Assembly: GCF_029784155.1 (NCBI RefSeq) | Contig: NC_073692.1 | Location: 14,799,752 to 14,863,751 of the forward strand | Direction of reading: 5' to 3' | From: Uranotaenia lowii | Taxonomy: Eukaryota > Arthropoda > Insecta > Diptera > Culicidae | Length of the DNA stretch: 64,000 nucleotides | Part shown: positions 58,685 through 64,000 of the stretch, piece after piece | Layout: each line of letters opens with the position of its first letter | Position numbering within the stretch: position 1 is the stretch's first letter | The notes under the pieces: generated by a model | Told to the model about the DNA's origin: nothing | Seen by the model: the letters and a program-made list of their open reading frames with translations, nothing else | Database searches by the model: none | Made by a program: the position numbers and the translations under genes

Positions 58685-59184
58685 NNNNNNNNNNNNNNNN
58701 NNNNNNNNNNNNNNNNNNNNNNNNNNNNNNNNNNNNNNNNNNNNNNNNNNNNNNNNNNNNNNNNNNNNNNNNNNNNNNNNNNNNNNNNNNNNNNNNNNNN
58801 NNNNNNNNNNNNNNNNNNNNNNNNNNNNNNNNNNNNNNNNNNNNNNNNNNNNNNNNNNNNNNNNNNNNNNNNNNNNNNNNNNNNNNNNNNNNNNNNNNNN
58901 NNNNNNNNNNNNNNNNNNNNNNNNNNNNNNNNNNNNNNNNNNNNNNNNNNNNNNNNNNNNNNNNNNNNNNNNNNNNNNNNNNNNNNNNNNNNNNNNNNNN
59001 NNNNNNNNNNNNNNNNNNNNNNNNNNNNNNNNNNNNNNNNNNNNNNNNNNNNNNNNNNNNNNNNNNNNNNNNNNNNNNNNNNNNNNNNNNNNNNNNNNNN
59101 NNNNNNNNNNNNNNNNNNNNNNNNNNNNNNNNNNNNNNNNNNNNNNNNNNNNNNNNNNNNNNNNNNNNNNNNNNNNNNNNNNNN
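58685..59184. other. Assembly gap, exactly 500 N
   Basis: The round length marks a gap of unknown size. Frames reported across it are meaningless. The polymerase domain of the virga-like EVE is lost in it, if present. Confidence 0.99.
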
Positions 59185-59884
59185 CTTCGCAAATATTAAA
59201 GAAGCAGTGCGAAACCTGATCCCCAAACGAGCCTCAAGTGAGGTTTGGAAAGAACGAATAAAATAGTTCCAAACTGTAAGTCGCGTCATTCACTTCGATG
59301 ACAAACCACTTTTCAGACCACTTTTTTGAACTTTTTGTGACCATTTCATTAAAAAAAAATTTTAAAAATATTTATTGGCTTCATGATGTAGACACAAACT
59401 TCAGCTTTCATATGCATAAAGCAAATATTTTTTGGTCGTGTAATAGATGAACTACAGCACTTTTCCTGAGGCATGTTTTTTCGGATTTTTTTTTCTTTCA
59501 TGCTGAATAACGAGAAAACTATAAGCTTTAGCTATATATAATGTTCTAAATATATTTTACTGACATTACAAGGTTTTTGTTGTTATAAGTTTTGTATGAA
59601 GTTCAAAATAATTCAAACGAATTAAATAGATTTTACTTTTGGAGTGTCAAAATGACACTCTAAGTCGGTAAAAGGAGTTTTTTTGTCCAGGCTTCCAGGG
59701 TTCGTCCATAAATAAAGTAAACATGCAATATTAAAGAACTTTTGAATTCATTTGGGGTCCCCAAAATAATTCAGTGGTGAGCTTAATTCTTCCTTTCCAT
59801 ACCAATATTGAATGATTTCTTAAAAGCTCACCAATTCGAGTATATCGCATTATTTCAAGGGACAGTTCTGGACAAAGAGTTGTT

Positions 59885-61177
59885 ATGCCCATTAAACCAT
59901 TTGGCTACAGTTGGATATTTTGTGCAATGGATGAACAATGCAGGGCATTACCTGGAGACTTTCCCATTGATAAATACCAAGATAGCATAAATGCTTATTG
60001 CAAAAGGCGAGACCAATGGATGTCCGATGTTAATGGCCTTGAAGCCAAAGGGGTTACTAAGCTATTGATTATCCCAAGGTTGATGATCAATCATGTTGAA
60101 GAAACAGATAACTATGGGGAAGGTAACCGTGATCTCGATTTTTATGATTTAGTTTCTCAGCAAATCGGGCAAACTAGTTCTCCTGTTGAGATTACATTTA
60201 TGAATGAGGAGGAAGACGAAAGACTTCTTTATGCAGGTCAACCTCCCCCAAAAAATCCAGATGGAAAAACTCTGGATAGTATGACAGAAGACGAGTTTCA
60301 AAACTTTGTCACAGCAGTTAAGCCATAGGTGTTTCAATTTAAGGGTCCTGGAGATGACATCAAAAACTATAAAAATCAGATAGAGAGGTTAGAGCGAAAG
60401 CTAAAGATAGCAAATAAAGAGCTCCAAGATAAGACACAGGAATTTGACAAAATAGTCCTTGATCTCAATAAGCAAATCAACGATAAGACTAGCAGCTCTC
60501 TGCAAGGAGAAAACCTTGACACCAATGCAGTAAAGAGAGTGGAAAAAGAAAAGTCCCCCTATAAAAGAGAAGAGCTTCGATCAATCCTCATTTTGGCAAA
60601 GACAAAATCATCATCAATTTATTCATCATTTTGGGCAGCTGCACCAGATTTTGAACTCCTTATTAATCTGCTTGAGTCAAAATTCGACAAAAATGATATT
60701 ATTGAAATGACAGGAGATCTGTCTAGGCTTAGCGAGGTATATGCTAAAGTTTATATTGAGCACATGATTAAGATCTCTCTAGAAACAGGAATAGGGAACT
60801 CCCGCGATATAAAGAAAATCTTTCAGATTCCAGAAGATCATTCGTTCCAAGATATGATCTTAGGGATTTTTAATGCTGGAACTGCTGACCATACTTTGCC
60901 TGACAAGATAAGAGAAATTCATTCTCAACTCTTCTGGGATCAGCTTCCAATTGGTTGTCAATCAAACCAAAACTCTGAAAGTTCTTTAATTTTCAAAGGA
61001 CTGGGTCAGATCATCACAGACAATCAGTTGAAAATGAAATATCTTCAAGTTCATCAAGGAGAATATGACTTCCAGTTAAAATTGATGAGCAGAGACTCAT
61101 CTGTTTGTGGATTCCCTTCAGACTCTACTGAGCATCCCAGGCTATTTATAACATTATTACCAGCCGGTTCACCCTAA
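59885..61177 (+). pseudogene. Second copy of the unrecognised 430-codon virus-like gene
   Basis: It is equivalent to 28,634-29,926, with the same in-frame TAG (60,326-60,328), so the nonsense codon predates the duplication. One coding change (Asn to Ile) is near 60,593. A gene fragment equivalent to 29,966 follows at 61,217. Confidence 0.45.
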
Positions 61178-61320
61178 TTCCTTTTAAATCAAAAAGTGGG
61201 AGCTCAAGATCTGAATATGGCAAATTACATCAGCTCAAAGTTTATTTTTGCAATGCGCCAGTTAGCAACCTGGTCACCCATCTGGTTAACCAAACACCAA
61301 TTTCCAGACGAAAGACCTGG

Positions 61321-62379
61321 TCGCCTGGTCGGTCAGGATCTTATCCTGAGCATGACAAAGGAGGGACGCGAATCCATACTGGCCGCAATGACACGGAAGT
61401 ACCCCGAGATCGATGCAGAGACACTGAAGTTGCACGTCAGAACAGTGGCATCGGTCTTGGTCAACGGATCCTCGATAAAGTATACACGCGTACTTTTAGA
61501 CGAAGCGCTAATGGCCCATGCCGGTACGATAGGTTACGTAGTTGCCTTAACGGGTACGAGGACGGCCTTGATAATAGGGGATATCATACACCAGATTCCC
61601 TATGTTGACCGCGACCACATGTGCGAGCTTCGCTATTACTCTCCAGGCCGATAAGGAAATGTTAACTCGGGAAGGTTGCGGCACTAGTGCGAAGTCGAAG
61701 GTCTTGACTGTGCATGAAGCGAGTGTGCCTATCGCGTTCCCTAAACTGACTTTGTCCGAATTGGGATACACCCGGGCTTCGGGGGTGTAGAGACTCTGTG
61801 CTCAGAGGGGATCTACATCTTCGACAACAGCCCCAGCGTAAAGAGCTTTCTGGGCACGAAACCGCGGCAGACATATTCGCACGCGTATTCTGTGACAGCG
61901 GACGCTTATGTACAAGGACCGATTCGTTCTCACAAGTCGGTACACAGAATTGATGCTGAATCAACAAATACTCGCGAATATAGACAATATCCCAATAATG
62001 AGTCAAAAGCGACCGGAAATAATATGGGTAAACGGCCCCCCGGGTTGCGGAAAAACGTACACGATAGTACAAACCGCAAAGATGTCAGCGAACCGTCTGG
62101 TCGGTCAGGATCTAATCCTGAGCATGACAAAGGAGGGATACGAATCCATACTGGCCGCAATGACACGGAAGTACCCCGAGATCGATGCAGAGACACTGAA
62201 ATTGCACGTCAGAACAGTGGCATCGGTCTTGGTCAACGGATCCTCGATAAAGTATACACGCGTACTTTTAGACGAAGCGCTAATGGCCCATGCCGGTACG
62301 ATAGGTTACGTAGTTGCCTTAACTGGTACGAGGACGGCCTTGATAATAGGGGATATACACCAGATTCCCGCAATGACCG
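61321..62379 (+). pseudogene. Second copy of the scrambled helicase fragments
   Basis: It is equivalent to 30,070-31,128, including the GDI-HQIP extra codon, the small-piece patch and the 12-codon deletion. It runs into the sORF2 fragment (62,380-62,471) exactly as in copy 1. Confidence 0.8.
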
Positions 62380-62815
62380 CAATGTTAACGGAAGAGCTTC
62401 TGTGGAGCTATAGAGAGCTCCAGATGGAAATTGCATCCCACGAGGAGCGCAGACACACTCAGGAGCAGTAGCAGACGTGCAGGAACAGTAGCAGCCACAA
62501 GGATAGCAACCCACAATGAGGACAACGAATAGCAGAACCAAGGATGAACAATCAGGAGAGTACCGTGCGAAAGGATTGAGGAGATCCGTTATACTAAATA
62601 GTTATAACATTTTAGGTAAATCCACGGAGAATGTAAAAAAAAAACCAGGAAAGGAGTTACAACAACAAATAATGATGGGTAAAAACTGACAAGGTGAGTC
62701 AATTAAAAATTATTTTGATGGTGAGGATTAACTATTTGGATAAAAAATTAAGTTTGAAAATTTATTTTGCTTGTTTCCGTAGTTAGTAGTGTATACGTCT
62801 TTGGTGATTCCGTAC

Positions 62816-63043
62816 ATGGAACCCATTGACAACTTGAATGAAATTTTGGGTTACCTATTGATAAACCTCAGAAACTTGAGAAAAAGCCCTAACAGGCAAT
62901 ATTTAGAAAATACGTTAATTAAAAAACGGAAATTTTGTGACGCTTCTTCCAGAGAGGCAGTTGAAATAGTGATACAGCTTGAAGGCAAGCGTATCCCACA
63001 AACAGTGGAATACTATAGACAGAGGTTGGAAGAGACCAGTTAG
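62816..63043 (+). CDS. Second copy of the pre-Gag ORF
   Basis: The 75-codon frame is identical to 31,564-31,791. It is preceded by the same A-rich leader. Confidence 0.5.
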   Translation: MEPIDNLNEILGYLLINLRNLRKSPNRQYLENTLIKKRKFCDASSREAVEIVIQLEGKRIPQTVEYYRQRLEETS

Positions 63044-63081
63044 CACGCCTACCCTATTTGGAAAATATAAAGATTAGGAAA

Positions 63082-64000
63082 CGAACGCGACTTATGCTGT
63101 GCGCATTTATTTTACTCACGCCAGCATAAAATTGCCACCCGGTCGGACGATAAACAAAACAGCGACCGAACGCGCATTTTGTTTTGTCTGTCTCAAATCT
63201 CTTAGCCCGTGGGAATCGTTATGCTTAATCATTCGCATAACATTCCGATGCTAAGCAATAAAAGGGCAGTCAGGAGAAAATACGCCGTTCAGTCCGTGGT
63301 ATAATTCTCGTTCAGTCCGTGGTATAATTCTCGTTCAGTCCGTCGTATAATCGTTCTCGTTTAGTTCGTTCGTTTAGTCGGTAATAGTGTAAACCCCGTC
63401 GAAGAATAGAAGTGAAGAACATTCTAACTAAAGTTTAGTGATTGAATGAAATTCAATGAATTGTAAATCCTCTTGAAGAATAAAGGTGAAGAACATTCTA
63501 ACTAAAGTTTAGTGATTGAATGAAATTCAATGAATTGTAAATCCTCTTGAAGAATAAAGGTGAAGAACATTCTAACGCAAGTTTAGTGATCGAATGTGAA
63601 GAACATTCTAACGTAAGTTTAGTGATTGAATGAATAGAAAAGTGAAGGACATTCTAACGCAAGTTTAGCAATCGAATGAAGGAATCACTTCATAAAACAA
63701 AAACAGTTGTAAACCCTCTTGAAGAATAGAACAAAACTCGATAGTGTAAAACCCCTCGTAAAATAAAAGTGATAAATAAAACTCCATAATCGAGTTATTT
63801 TCACGATAAAACATCCGAAAGCCAAAGTTGATGTCCATAGTAGACATCAGCATTTAAGAACATTCCTAACTGACCTATCAAGAAATTTGTAAATATTGTA
63901 TTAATATTGGCTGTACATTTTTCTGCTTCGACCAACGCTTTGGTAAAAGTGGAACAATGCAAGTCTTGTTGAATTTCCTTAAGATAAACATGCTGAGTAC
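63082..64000 (+). repeat. Second copy of the minisatellite LTR, cut by the window end
   Basis: It matches 31,830-32,748, with the 24-bp and 74-bp repeat arrays unchanged in copy number. Confidence 0.6.

Larger units (their letters stand above)
59185..64000 (+). repeat. Second copy of 27,933-32,748
   Basis: From the gap to the window end the sequence matches 27,933-32,748 at a constant offset (31,251-31,252). The first 160 bp differ at several positions (gag end and following), then only scattered single changes are seen, for example AATTTG/ATTTTG near 60,593, GATTTT/GATCTT near 61,339 and one extra A near 62,640. The copy continues beyond the window. Confidence 0.95.

Noticed and set aside
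58457..59266. Long ORFs reading through the N gap
   Set aside because: They consist mostly of unknown bases. The only real information is the polymerase-like end before the gap and the gag end after it.

Overview
This looks like insect genomic DNA, most likely an Aedes-type mosquito. The identification rests on content: Ty3/gypsy, BEL/Pao and non-LTR retrotransposons nested in one another and mixed with several unrelated copies of non-retroviral RNA virus genes (endogenous viral elements, EVEs). I see no conventional cellular protein gene. The best overall reading is a repeat and EVE graveyard of the kind that acts as a piRNA cluster in Aedes. That role is inferred; the sequence alone cannot show it.

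Region 1 (1-28,014). An old Ty3/gypsy element supplies a PBS-like site (486) and, far downstream, a leader, a small ORF and a gag remnant (27,076-28,014). A second, minus-strand Ty3/gypsy provirus is inserted in its leader. Its 266-bp LTRs lie at 548-813 and 26,738-27,003 and are flanked by the same 4-bp target duplication (TAAG). Inside it are only the 3' half of pol, a PBS next to the 5' LTR, and a large block of viral sequence where gag should be. The block is a tandem array of a nucleoprotein-like viral gene. Its outermost copies are the C-terminal half (left) and the N-terminal half (right), so the founding insertion looks circularly permuted. The array was later hit by a LINE fused to a bunyavirus-like Gn/Gc gene, by internal deletion, and by a young full-length Ty3/gypsy element (18,881-24,974, LTRs apparently identical). 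The integrase gene of the host provirus was also interrupted by another EVE (1,321-4,000, TSD GAATG), which carries a truncated LINE with a 15-bp TSD.

Region 2 (28,015-34,822). A duplicated block carries an unrecognised virus-like gene of about 430 codons, scrambled fragments of an alphavirus-like superfamily 1 helicase (virga/nege-like), a retroelement leader, a long LTR with minisatellites, and a PBS copied far into its tRNA primer.

Region 3 (34,823-42,207). A complete BEL/Pao element (631-bp LTRs, TSD GACGC) has in-frame gag-UGA-pol with a UGA CUA context. It sits in the gag region of an older Ty3 element whose remains resume at about 42,300-44,165.

Region 4 (44,169-50,809). A LINE 5' end is followed by serial LTR-leader-small ORF-gag 5' modules of several Ty3 elements. 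They reveal a recurrent pair of small leader ORFs that is also present in the BEL/Pao element.

Region 5 (50,796-58,684). A 69-bp perfect inverted repeat contains a complete tRNA-Lys(CTT) copy with CCA. It leads directly into a chuvirus-like glycoprotein EVE, then tandem virga-like helicase units interrupted by a polyadenylated phosphoprotein-like viral cDNA and a 2.1-kb DNA transposon.

Region 6 (58,685-64,000). Exactly 500 Ns are followed by a nearly identical second copy of 27,933-32,748. Either this is a recent segmental duplication or an assembly duplication at the gap.
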